The position numbers were made by a program, and so were the translations under genes. Of a stretch of 33,462 nucleotides of DNA, positions 25,014-32,447 are shown piece after piece; positions within the stretch are counted from its first letter, which is position 1, and every line of letters begins with the position of its first letter. The stretch covers positions 1 through 33,462 of the forward strand of contig JAIPGP010000039.1 in the NCBI GenBank assembly GCA_021735645.1, written 5' to 3'. The notes beneath the pieces are model-generated. The model was not told the DNA's origin, did not search any database, and saw nothing but the letters and a program-made list of their open reading frames with translations. Source of the stretch: Candidatus Cloacimonadota bacterium. Lineage in GTDB: Bacteria > Cloacimonadota > Cloacimonadia > Cloacimonadales > TCS61.

Positions 25014-26198
25014 TTATTGTTTTGCTATAAAATCTGCATACAGAGGACTGCGGCGGCGTAATTCTTTTACCACTTCCTCCAGTTTATCAACTACATAATC
25101 AATTTCTTCTCTGGTATTATATCTGCTTAAAGTAAATTTCATAGAGCTGTGGCTTTGTTCGTGATTACGTCCCATAGCCATCATTACATAATTTGCCTGC
25201 AGTCCTTCGGAGAAGCAGGCACTGCCAGTAGCTACACTGATGCCGTATTGGTCAAGCATCATCATAATAGCTTCGCCTTCAATGAAATCAAAAGAGACAT
25301 TCAGGTTATGGGGTGCACGATAATCGCAGAAAGCGCCATTGAGCATAGTATAGGGAATTCTCTTTTCAATACTTTCAAATAGATAGCGTGTCAGGTTGCG
25401 GATATAATCCACGTTTTCCTGGAATTTATCAAAAGCCAGTTCCACTGCTTTAGCAAAACCGGCTATATTAGCAATTGAAATAGCACCTGTAGCCAGGGGG
25501 TCAATTCTATTGATACCGTGACGAGTGGGAGCAACTGATATGCCGGGTTTGATATAGAGTGCACCCACACCTTGAGGTCCATGGATTTTGTGAGCACTGA
25601 GAGTGAGCATATCCACATTCATCTGCTGCACATCGACCGGTACTCTGCCATATCCCTGGCAGGCATCTACAAACAGAGCTGCATTAGATATGGATTCATC
25701 AATGATCTTTTTAATTTCTGTGATATCCTGCAAAGTGCCAACTGTATGATTTGCCAAAGTGGTCATCACCAGGATAGTATCTTTCCGTAGCTCTTGTTTC
25801 AGTTCTTCCAGATCAATGAAACCATCAGCATCGCAGCTCAGATAACTCACTTCAAAACCGCTTTCTTCAAAATAGGCAGCATTCGTGAGGATATCAGGGT
25901 AATCCACAATTGAGCAGATAATATGGTTCCCTTTTGCTGCATTAGCAGAGATATAGCCCTTGATTGCCAGGTTATTAGCATCAGTACCGCTATTAGTGAA
26001 GTGCACAGCTTTCGGCTGGGCGTTGATAGAACCAGCCACTATAGCTTTGAATTCTTCCAGTTCCCGGCTGCGTTCCGTGCCGGGCTGAATAAAGTTTTCC
26101 GGAAAGTGAAACTTTTCTTTATAATAGGGCAGCATGGCATCAATCACTTCCGGGGCTGGTTGACTGGTGAGACAATTATTCAAATAAATTCGCTTCAT
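25014..26198 (-). CDS. iscS: Cysteine desulfurase (IscS/NifS-like, atypical)
   Basis: This 394-residue PLP enzyme takes sulfur from cysteine and passes it to IscU as persulfide. The PLP lysine is Lys204 in 'LSAHKIHGPQGVGALY' and the persulfide cysteine is Cys328 in 'ATGSACFSEG'. Asp178 lies in 'LFVDACQGYG'. Two features depart from typical IscS. The 'TEH' motif whose His stacks on PLP reads 'VDY' (Asp99-Tyr100). The usual 'GGGQE-G-RSGT' loop reads 'RHGINRIDPLATGAIS'. Genomic context (iscR before, iscU after) still supports the Fe-S role, although substrate preference could differ. The ATG at 26198 has AGGAGATC upstream and overlaps the end of iscR by 23 bases. Confidence 0.88.
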   Translation of the reverse strand: MKRIYLNNCLTSQPAPEVIDAMLPYYKEKFHFPENFIQPGTERSRELEEFKAIVAGSINAQPKAVHFTNSGTDANNLAIKGYISANAAKGNHIICSIVDYPDILTNAAYFEESGFEVSYLSCDADGFIDLEELKQELRKDTILVMTTLANHTVGTLQDITEIKKIIDESISNAALFVDACQGYGRVPVDVQQMNVDMLTLSAHKIHGPQGVGALYIKPGISVAPTRHGINRIDPLATGAISIANIAGFAKAVELAFDKFQENVDYIRNLTRYLFESIEKRIPYTMLNGAFCDYRAPHNLNVSFDFIEGEAIMMMLDQYGISVATGSACFSEGLQANYVMMAMGRNHEQSHSSMKFTLSRYNTREEIDYVVDKLEEVVKELRRRSPLYADFIAKQ

Positions 26199-26619
26199 GA
26201 TCTCCTCTTATATATTTATTTATTATACTTTGTAAATTGATATTGGAAAAGTATGATTCCAGATCAGTTCCGATCCGGTCCCAGAACCCGCGAAGATGGC
26301 AGCTTAGACCCTGACAGTAATCCGCATCAATTTTCTGATGCCGGCAATAAGTGTAGTAATGAGATTCTTCCACAGCGTGCATCACATCCTGCAGAGTTAT
26401 AGTTTCTGCCTCACGAGCCAGCAGGTAGCCGCCATTAGTGCCTTTTCTGCTTTTCACCAGCTCCGATTTCTTGAGCAGACTGAAAAGCCGTTCCAGGTAT
26501 TTGGAAGGCAATTGCTGTCTATTAGCCAGCTCCGCGATGGATAGAGGCTGTTTGTCTCCAGTGAGTGCCAGCTCAATCATTGCTCTGAGAGCATATCCCG
26601 TCTTCGTTGATATATACAT
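26176..26619 (-). CDS. iscR: Rrf2-family transcription regulator (IscR-like)
   Basis: The 147-residue protein has an Rrf2 winged helix-turn-helix at about 1-80 ('YISTKTGYALRAMIELAL', 'SIAELANRQQLPSKYLERLF', 'LVKSRKGTNGGYLLA'). Three cysteines follow at 92, 102 and 107 in 'YCRHQKIDADYCQGLSC', the place where IscR holds its [2Fe-2S] cluster. It is expected to sense Fe-S status and repress its own operon. The spacing of the first two cysteines (9 residues between them, against 5 in E. coli IscR) is larger than usual. AAGGAG precedes the ATG. Divergent from btuD. Confidence 0.9.
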   Translation of the reverse strand: MYISTKTGYALRAMIELALTGDKQPLSIAELANRQQLPSKYLERLFSLLKKSELVKSRKGTNGGYLLAREAETITLQDVMHAVEESHYYTYCRHQKIDADYCQGLSCHLRGFWDRIGTDLESYFSNINLQSIINKYIRGDHEANLFE

Positions 26620-26711
26620 CTTTTTTCTCCTTTTAATAACATACTGAATTAGTAGGAGTTCGCAACCTTTTTATTTTCAGTGATTCTGCCGTCAAGCAGA
26701 ATGAGGTAAAA
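26620..26711. promoter_or_regulatory. Divergent control region of iscR and btuD with inverted repeat
   Basis: This 92-base gap must hold both promoters. ATTCTGC-CGTCAA-GCAGAAT (26683-26702) is a perfect 7-bp inverted repeat directly in front of the btuD ribosome binding site (GAGGTAAAA). It could be an operator or an RNA hairpin controlling translation. No cobalamin riboswitch is present here. Confidence 0.45.
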
Positions 26712-27491
26712 ATGATAAATATTTATAATTTGAGTGCTGGTTACCATGACCGGCAGGTGTTGCATAACATCGATCTGCAGTTTAAGCCAGGCAGTTTCAC
26801 GGCATTATTAGGACCTAATGGTGCCGGTAAGACTACGTTGCTCAAATGCCTTAGTGGCTATTTGGCGGCATCTGCCGGCAGGATAGTGATCAATGGTAAA
26901 GAACTAAGAGAATACAGAAGCAGACAGCTTGCTCATCAAATAGCTCTGATCCCGCAGAATTTTCAGTTGCAGTTTGAGTATCAGGTGCGGGAACTGGTGT
27001 TGATGGGCAGATTTCCTTATCTGGGGTATCTGGGCAGTTACACAAAAGAAGACAAAGAAATAGTGAGAAGCACATTGCATGAGCTTGATCTGCTGGAGCT
27101 GGCGGATAAGAATTTCAGTGAGCTATCCGGTGGCGAACAGCAGCGGGTGGCTATTGCCCGGGCATTAGTGCAATGCACACCGATTCTGCTATTGGATGAG
27201 GCTTTTGCCAGTCTGGACGTTAATCATGCCATCAGCATAATGCAGCTATTATCTGAAATTCATTTCACGCAGGACAAGACCATTATCCTGGTCTCGCATA
27301 ATATCAATCTGGCAGTGGAATACTGCACGCAGGCGATATTAATGAAAGATGGACAGATAATCAGACAGGGGCAGCCCAAAGATGTGATCACAGAAGCTTC
27401 CCTGGTAGAGGTGTATGAACACAATATTCAGGTGATAACTAATCCGGTGAGTGGACAGCCCAATCTGGTATATTCGGGATATAAGAGATAA
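26712..27491 (+). CDS. btuD: ABC transporter ATPase for cobalamin (BtuD/FecE family)
   Basis: The 259-residue ATPase shows Walker A 'GPNGAGKTT' (34-42), Q-loop 'IALIPQNFQ', signature 'LSGGEQQRVAIARAL' (from about 138), Walker B 'ILLLDEAFASLD' and switch His in 'ILVSHN'. It belongs to the iron-siderophore/B12/heme importer ATPases. It is the natural partner of BtuF and BtuC, which lack an adjacent ATPase. Its stop codon overlaps the ATG of the TonB receptor gene (TAATG), tying the receptor to this importer. Cobalamin as substrate is inferred from the btuFC riboswitch 2.4 kb upstream; iron-chelate or heme uptake is the alternative. Confidence 0.85.
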   Translation: MINIYNLSAGYHDRQVLHNIDLQFKPGSFTALLGPNGAGKTTLLKCLSGYLAASAGRIVINGKELREYRSRQLAHQIALIPQNFQLQFEYQVRELVLMGRFPYLGYLGSYTKEDKEIVRSTLHELDLLELADKNFSELSGGEQQRVAIARALVQCTPILLLDEAFASLDVNHAISIMQLLSEIHFTQDKTIILVSHNINLAVEYCTQAILMKDGQIIRQGQPKDVITEASLVEVYEHNIQVITNPVSGQPNLVYSGYKR

Positions 27492-29653
27492 TGAACCTAA
27501 AAACGGAAATAGTTATTATGGCTTTATTATATTGCCTGACTTTATCGGCAGAGCGGGTATCCGGATACGTAACTGATGAGCAGGGTCAGCCTCTGGATCG
27601 GGTTTTAGTGAAAAGCTCAGATGATTTTGCCATAACCCGGGAAGATGGAATATATCATTTGAGTGTGACTGTGCCAGATACGGTGCTTTTCCATAAACTG
27701 GGATATGCCGAAATGCGTCTGGCAGCAGATTCAATACCCTTAAAACTGGTTCTGAATAGAACTGCTCTCAGTATTGCCGGCAGAGATGTGGCAGGCAGCC
27801 GTTATAATGACCAGCCGTTAGTTCGCAGACTGATCACAATATCAGATAATCAGGTAGAGAACGAATCACTGGCGGGTTTCATTGCAGCAGAAACGGGATT
27901 ACAGCTAAACGGCACACGCACAGCAGGGACGCAGCAGACCTTGAAAGTGCCGGGTTATGAAAGCAGGCATACGCTGGTGATGCTGGATGGGATTCCGCTG
28001 AACATTGCTGGTGAGGAATTTGACCTTTCGCGAGTACCGCTCAGTTTAATAGCCGAGATAGAGATAATATCTGCTGCAGGCACTGCCGGTTCAGGAGGGA
28101 TGGGTACTGTGATCAATCTGAAAACCGGACAGCCCAGGCAGCCGGTCGAACTGGAAACTGCAATTAGTTATGGCTCATTTGACTATTATACTGCTAATCT
28201 CAGATACAGCAGAATTTTTCAGCGTTTCACCTGGCAGACTAATATCAGTTATCAGCAGGCGGAAAACGATTTTACTTATCCGGCACCTGAAAACTGGAAT
28301 CTGGTAGAGGAAGAATTGACCAGGGAAAACAATTCTTTCCGGCAGGCAGATATTTCTGCCTTTTTCACTTATCGCACGCAGTGGGGTGACTGGGATATAA
28401 AAGCATATTACACAGACTTTATACGCATGCTGCCGGGTGCGATAAATAATCCGGAGCAATTTTACAAAGCTCAGATCTCGGGAGAGATTTTTAAAGGACA
28501 ATTTAGCTGGAATTATGACAGGCAGAAGCTGAACTATTCCTGGAAGAGCTGGTATAATCAGGAAAACACAGTATATGATAATACACGCCTTGATGAAGCA
28601 TATATCAATAACATATATTATTATATCTGCGGTAAGAATAATAAAAAGAGCAGCGGTATCAGACCGCAGATCAACTGGAAACCAGTCTCAAATATAAACC
28701 TGAAGCTGGGTGCTGAACAGCTTTATGAAAGTTATAAATATGAAGAAACAGTGCACCAGCTAAATTCTCAACCCGAAGTTAAAAGAACTTCCCAGGCAAT
28801 ATTTTCCGAACTGGCTCTGAATCTGGAAAAGGGCAGGTTTTCTCCGTGGCTGAAGCTGGACAGTCGGTATGATGTTACTGAGGATTTTTCACCAGAAACA
28901 AGCGGAGGTGCTTTTTGCGGGATAGCTTATGAATCACAGCTAAAACTCTCAGCCTCGTTTGGCAGACTCTGGAGCTATACCCTGCCCTCATTCTACAGCC
29001 TCTACTGGCAGGGCAATGCGGAAGCAATCGGAAATCCTGACCTGAAACCGGAAACCAGCAGCGGATATAAAACGGCTGCCAGTCTGCAGTATCTGGATAA
29101 CATGCTCAGTTTTTCCTGTAGAAAAGATGAATTGCAGGATATGATAATCTGGATTGAATCCGTCAACAAAGCCTGGAAACCTGTCAATATTGGTGAAGCT
29201 CAGGTTACTAATCTGGAATATATGGGAGAATTGACTCCAGCGAAAAATATTAATTTTAAGGGCTCATATACTCAGACAATTTCAGCAGATAAAACCAGGC
29301 TGGAAAATGGAGAAGCTTCGGCTTATTATAATAAAGAACTTATCTACACTCCTGATTATCAGGGCAATTTAGGTATAAACTGGTCCCCGGCACCTTGCAG
29401 TTTTAATATTAACATGCAGTTTACCGGCAGTCAATGGACTACTCGTGACCAATTGACCCAGCAGAAACTTTTGGCAGAATATCAGTTATACAACTGCTCT
29501 GCGGGTTGGAACATGAAATATCGAAACTGGCTGATCACCTGGCAGCTCCAGATCAATAATCTCTTGGATGAACACTATAATATCTATGAATATATGCCGC
29601 AGCCCGGCAGAAATTACAGTTTTACTATTAAATTAAAAAAGAGGATAAGATGA
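27491..29653 (+). CDS. TonB-dependent outer-membrane receptor (BtuB-like)
   Basis: The 720-residue protein starts with a short signal segment (about 1-18). A carboxypeptidase-regulatory-like beta domain follows at about 20-90 ('VSGYVTDEQGQPLDRVLVKS'), then a plug at about 105-215 ('FIAAETGLQLNGTRTAGTQQ', 'VMLDGIPLN', 'IAEIEIISAAGTAGSGGMGT'). The rest is a 22-strand-type barrel ending 'YSFTIKLKKRIR', with the usual 'LDEHYNIYEYMPQPGRNY' C-terminal signature. The N-terminal extra domain is common in Bacteroidota-type receptors. Coupling to btuD suggests uptake of cobalamin or cobinamide into the periplasm. The next gene starts 4 bases before this one stops. Confidence 0.88.
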   Translation: MNLKTEIVIMALLYCLTLSAERVSGYVTDEQGQPLDRVLVKSSDDFAITREDGIYHLSVTVPDTVLFHKLGYAEMRLAADSIPLKLVLNRTALSIAGRDVAGSRYNDQPLVRRLITISDNQVENESLAGFIAAETGLQLNGTRTAGTQQTLKVPGYESRHTLVMLDGIPLNIAGEEFDLSRVPLSLIAEIEIISAAGTAGSGGMGTVINLKTGQPRQPVELETAISYGSFDYYTANLRYSRIFQRFTWQTNISYQQAENDFTYPAPENWNLVEEELTRENNSFRQADISAFFTYRTQWGDWDIKAYYTDFIRMLPGAINNPEQFYKAQISGEIFKGQFSWNYDRQKLNYSWKSWYNQENTVYDNTRLDEAYINNIYYYICGKNNKKSSGIRPQINWKPVSNINLKLGAEQLYESYKYEETVHQLNSQPEVKRTSQAIFSELALNLEKGRFSPWLKLDSRYDVTEDFSPETSGGAFCGIAYESQLKLSASFGRLWSYTLPSFYSLYWQGNAEAIGNPDLKPETSSGYKTAASLQYLDNMLSFSCRKDELQDMIIWIESVNKAWKPVNIGEAQVTNLEYMGELTPAKNINFKGSYTQTISADKTRLENGEASAYYNKELIYTPDYQGNLGINWSPAPCSFNINMQFTGSQWTTRDQLTQQKLLAEYQLYNCSAGWNMKYRNWLITWQLQINNLLDEHYNIYEYMPQPGRNYSFTIKLKKRIR

Positions 29654-30897
29654 TAAAAAAAACCATATTATTTATATTACTAACTTTCTGTTTCCTGCTT
29701 AATGCTGCGGTGCTTTATATATTGAATAGCGGCAGTGAAACGCTTTCCAGGATCGATCTGGAAACGGGAAATGTTAATAATGCCTTTGCTGCTTTGGGCT
29801 ATATGCCAAACCGGTTTGTCTGCAACACGCAGTATATATATGTGGCAAATTCAGGTGACAACAGCATTCAGAAGATAGAAAGCAGCACAGGGGCTACGCT
29901 CACCAATATTTTTCTGGGCTTGAATGTTAATCCCTATGACCTGATCCTGACAGAGGATTATCTTTTTGTATCCGGGGGATTTTCTAATCAGATATACAAA
30001 ATAGAACTGGCAACTGATACAGTAATTGATCAGGTAACAGCAGGCAATAATCCGGCAGGCATGGCAATTAGTGGCAATAAACTCTATGTGGGCAACACGG
30101 ACTACATGACAAACTATAATAATTGCTCCGTTTCGGTTATTGATCTGGAAGCATATGAGGTTATCGCTACAATTCCCACAGCAACAAATCCGCAGTACTT
30201 GCTGGCAGATGGAGATCAGGTTCATGTTTCCTGCACCGGTGACTGGTCAGACGTTATGGGGACGATCCAGATTATTTCAATTTCCACAGATACTATAGTA
30301 CACACCATAGAAATGGGTGGTTATTGCGGCGACCTTACGATCACTCCAGAGGGCATTGTGTATATTGGAGACGCCATGAATGCAGGAGTTTATGCTTATA
30401 ACGCTGCTGACTGGACAGTACTCTATTCTCCTGCTGAGCCTTTTCTACCTGGAGGCAGTGTTATAGAAGCGGATAATACAAACCTGGCAGTTCTCGGTGG
30501 CGAATGGGGACAAAATTTCACGGTCAATCTCTATGAGCTCAATGAGACACACATCTCTGATTTTCAAGTGGGACTTTATGCCATAGATATGAAATTCCAG
30601 CTCCAGCAGTCTTCAACAGACGAAAATTATGTTACTGAAGCTCATGAAGTGACTACATATCCAAATCCTTTCTACAATACGGTAACTTTTAGAACCACCG
30701 ATTCCCGCAGTCAGATAGAGACCATCAAAATATATGATATCAGAGGCAGATTAGTAAAAAATATCACCAGCCCAATGCTACCTGTCTGGGATGGTAAAGA
30801 TAATTCCGGGTTGCCAGTTCCCTCTGGAATTTATCTCTCAATTGTGAAAACTGCCGCTAATTCCTCAACTGCTATCCGCCTGATAAAAATGAAATAA
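29650..30897 (+). CDS. YncE/YVTN-like beta-propeller with T9SS-type tail; candidate BtuG-like surface cobalamin-binding protein
   Basis: The 415-residue protein has a signal peptide (about 1-19), then YVTN-type blades: 'LYILNSGSETLSRIDLETGN', 'YIYVANSGDNSIQKIE', 'DYLFVSGGFSNQIYKIELAT', 'NKLYVGNTDYMTN' and 'CSVSVIDLEAYEVIATIPTA'. From residue 337 it has a sorting tail ('YPNPFYNTVTF', 'IKIYDIRGRLV', 'SGIYLSIVKT'). It overlaps the receptor gene by 4 bases and is therefore in the btuD-receptor operon. In Bacteroides, BtuG is a surface beta-propeller lipoprotein that binds cobalamin very tightly and caps BtuB. The same pairing here, with a secretion tail replacing a lipobox, suggests an analogous role. 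Binding is inferred from fold and context only. Confidence 0.78.
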   Translation: MIKKTILFILLTFCFLLNAAVLYILNSGSETLSRIDLETGNVNNAFAALGYMPNRFVCNTQYIYVANSGDNSIQKIESSTGATLTNIFLGLNVNPYDLILTEDYLFVSGGFSNQIYKIELATDTVIDQVTAGNNPAGMAISGNKLYVGNTDYMTNYNNCSVSVIDLEAYEVIATIPTATNPQYLLADGDQVHVSCTGDWSDVMGTIQIISISTDTIVHTIEMGGYCGDLTITPEGIVYIGDAMNAGVYAYNAADWTVLYSPAEPFLPGGSVIEADNTNLAVLGGEWGQNFTVNLYELNETHISDFQVGLYAIDMKFQLQQSSTDENYVTEAHEVTTYPNPFYNTVTFRTTDSRSQIETIKIYDIRGRLVKNITSPMLPVWDGKDNSGLPVPSGIYLSIVKTAANSSTAIRLIKMK

Positions 30898-31027
30898 GTA
30901 TTCTGTGAACCCAGTGAACTTTGGGGACTGGGATCAGGTTTTGATTATCTGTTGTTGAGCTTTTTTTATGGACAGGATGGACGAGATGGACATGATAGAC
31001 ATGAAGATTTGAAATAGGAGAGTTTTT
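30898..31027 (+). other. Intergenic gap with weak hairpin
   Basis: CCCAGT (30910-30915) and ACTGGG (30927-30932) form a 6-bp hairpin after the propeller gene. A T-rich stretch ends with TTTTTTT at 30961-30967, too far away for a canonical terminator. The 9-base tandem array and the ribosome binding site of the next gene (AGGAGA) follow. Confidence 0.45.
30968..31003. repeat. Four-unit 9-base tandem repeat (ATGGACNNN)
   Basis: The units are ATGGACAGG, ATGGACGAG, ATGGACATG and ATAGACATG. The array lies 25 bases upstream of the GTG start at 31028. It resembles a common class of dispersed ATGGACAGG-type repeats in uncultivated bacteria. The ATG-initiated reading of the array stops at 31012 after 14 codons and is not considered a gene. 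Confidence 0.75.
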
Positions 31028-32230
31028 GTGGAGCTTAGGCTAAAAATAATATATTCAGATTTTATGGATGAGATAACCAAAAATGATATCCTGAGAAAAA
31101 TTGAAGAGCATCTGGATAAACAGGGCATATCTCTCCTTGAGTGTCACATTGAATATGATGGGATATTGATTCTTACAGGTGGCACGGAGCAGGCTGTAGC
31201 AAATGAGATCAATCAGCAGGTTTTGGATAAGATAATCTTATTTACTCATCGGGGTAATAATTCCTTGGCTGCTGCCTTGGAGATTTCTGCCAGTTTTCAG
31301 CGGCAAAATAGAAGCGTGAAGATAATTGATCTGGAGGCGGGAGAAATAGATTTTGATACAAACCAGAACAATTTGAGCGAACAAAAGGCAAAGAGCAGTT
31401 TACTTGGCTATAGATTGGGTGTTATTGGTAAACCTTCTAACTGGCTGATCGCCAGTACTTATTCGGCAGAAGTGCTGCAGCGCAGGTGGGGAATAGAGTT
31501 GCAAAAAGTTGAGATAGCCTACTTGCGAGAGCTTATCAGTAAACATTTATCAGATTCAGATAGCAAGGAAGTGAGGCAATATTCTGGTGAGGTGAGGGAA
31601 CCTGACGGGCAGGACCTGCTAAATTCTCAAGCGGTATATCTGGCTTTAAAGGAAATAATCACTGAATATGAACTTGATGCGCTGACGATTCGTTGCTTTG
31701 ATCTGGTGGTTGAAGATAAAATGACTGCCTGTTATGCTTTGGGCAGATTGAATGCCTCGAATTTTCCAGCCGGCTGTGAAGGTGATATTGCCAGTATTAC
31801 CGGGATGATGTGGGCAAAAAAAGTGCATGACAAAATACCCTGGATGGCTAATCCCGTGCGTATTGACCGTGAGAGATCAGTTATTACTCTTGCCCATTGC
31901 ACCGCACCCTTAAGCGATCTTGAGAATGTGGTTATGCGTTCACACTTTGAATCCGGACTGGGAGTGGGAATTCAAGGCAAGCTGAAATATGATGAAGTGA
32001 CATTATTCAGATTGGGAGGCGAGTATCTGGAAGATATCTGGGCAGCAGAAGGCAGAGTGACAGGGCATCTGCAGGAAGAAAATCTTTGCAGGACTCAGCT
32101 TGAGATCAGCCTTGATGCCGGTGATTTAAAAGCCCTTATTGATAAACCACTGGGGAATCATCTGCTGGTTTTATCGGGGAGATATAAAAAAGAGATTTTA
32201 GCCACGGATTTCACGGATTTGCACGGATAA
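31028..32230 (+). CDS. L-fucose/L-arabinose isomerase-like protein, C-terminus altered by a repeat
   Basis: The 400-residue product starts at GTG 31028 with AGGAGA upstream. Residues about 1-130 form a Rossmann-like domain with 'IEYDGILILTGGTEQAVA' and 'THRGNNSLAAALEISASFQR'. Residues about 195-360 match the C-terminal half of fucose isomerase-like proteins: 'LTIRCFDLV', 'CEGDIASITGMMWA', 'LAHCTAPLSD' and 'HFESGLGVGIQG'. The sugar substrate is unknown. The final residues (ATDFTDLHG) and stop are encoded by an intergenic CACGGATTT-type repeat beginning near 32196, just where relatives continue after a 'HLLVLSGRY'-like strand. The native C-terminus therefore seems to be lost or replaced. It may be functional or decaying. 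Confidence 0.72.
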   Translation: MELRLKIIYSDFMDEITKNDILRKIEEHLDKQGISLLECHIEYDGILILTGGTEQAVANEINQQVLDKIILFTHRGNNSLAAALEISASFQRQNRSVKIIDLEAGEIDFDTNQNNLSEQKAKSSLLGYRLGVIGKPSNWLIASTYSAEVLQRRWGIELQKVEIAYLRELISKHLSDSDSKEVRQYSGEVREPDGQDLLNSQAVYLALKEIITEYELDALTIRCFDLVVEDKMTACYALGRLNASNFPAGCEGDIASITGMMWAKKVHDKIPWMANPVRIDRERSVITLAHCTAPLSDLENVVMRSHFESGLGVGIQGKLKYDEVTLFRLGGEYLEDIWAAEGRVTGHLQEENLCRTQLEISLDAGDLKALIDKPLGNHLLVLSGRYKKEILATDFTDLHG

Positions 32231-32244
32231 ATGTAATGTAAGAT
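32196..32244. repeat. CACGGATTT-type repeat plus AATGTAATGTAAG motif, overlapping the isomerase-like gene end
   Basis: TTTTAGCCACGGATTTCACGG then ATTTGCACGGAT shows three CACGGAT units at 10-base spacing. AAATGTAATGTAAGAT follows, as found beside the CACAGAGG repeats. It supplies the last codons and stop of the preceding gene. Confidence 0.75.
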
Positions 32245-32304
32245 AACTTAATGTTACTGTGAATAGAGCATAAAAAATACTGCGTATCATTCTAAAAAGA
32301 CGAA

Positions 32305-32396
32305 ACAATCACGAGGTTGGTATCTGGGTGCAAATGCCTAGTTTTTCTCGATACTCAATTTAATTATTGCAAAATATTCAAATAAATATAAAAAAG
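32305..32396 (+). ncRNA. Possible IS110 bridge RNA region
   Basis: Two nested pairings can be drawn: GGTATC (32319-32324) with GATACT (32350-32355), and inside it TGGGTG (32325-32330) with TGCCTA (32335-32340), partly through G-T wobbles. IS110 elements are known to express a bridge RNA from the non-coding end upstream of the transposase. Position fits, but I cannot identify target- or donor-binding loops without the element's borders. Confidence 0.3.
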
Positions 32397-32439
32397 CTTT
32401 GCGTATTTTTCAATTAACCACAACCTAAAATACGCAAAG
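32397..32439 (+). promoter_or_regulatory. 13-bp leader hairpin overlapping the transposase ribosome binding site
   Basis: CTTTGCGTATTTT (32397-32409) pairs perfectly with AAAATACGCAAAG (32427-32439), leaving a 17-base loop. The 3' arm takes in the first four bases of AAAGGAG (32436-32442), so the hairpin should limit translation of the transposase at 32448, a common safeguard against read-through expression. Confidence 0.7.
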
Positions 32440-32447
32440 GAGTTAAC

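Noticed and set aside
30968-31003. CRISPR array
   Set aside because: Units of 9 bases without spacers do not fit a CRISPR, and no cas gene is present in the window.
30968-31012. 14-codon ATG-initiated peptide over the ATGGAC array
   Set aside because: It is a direct reading of a 9-base tandem repeat and has no ribosome binding site.
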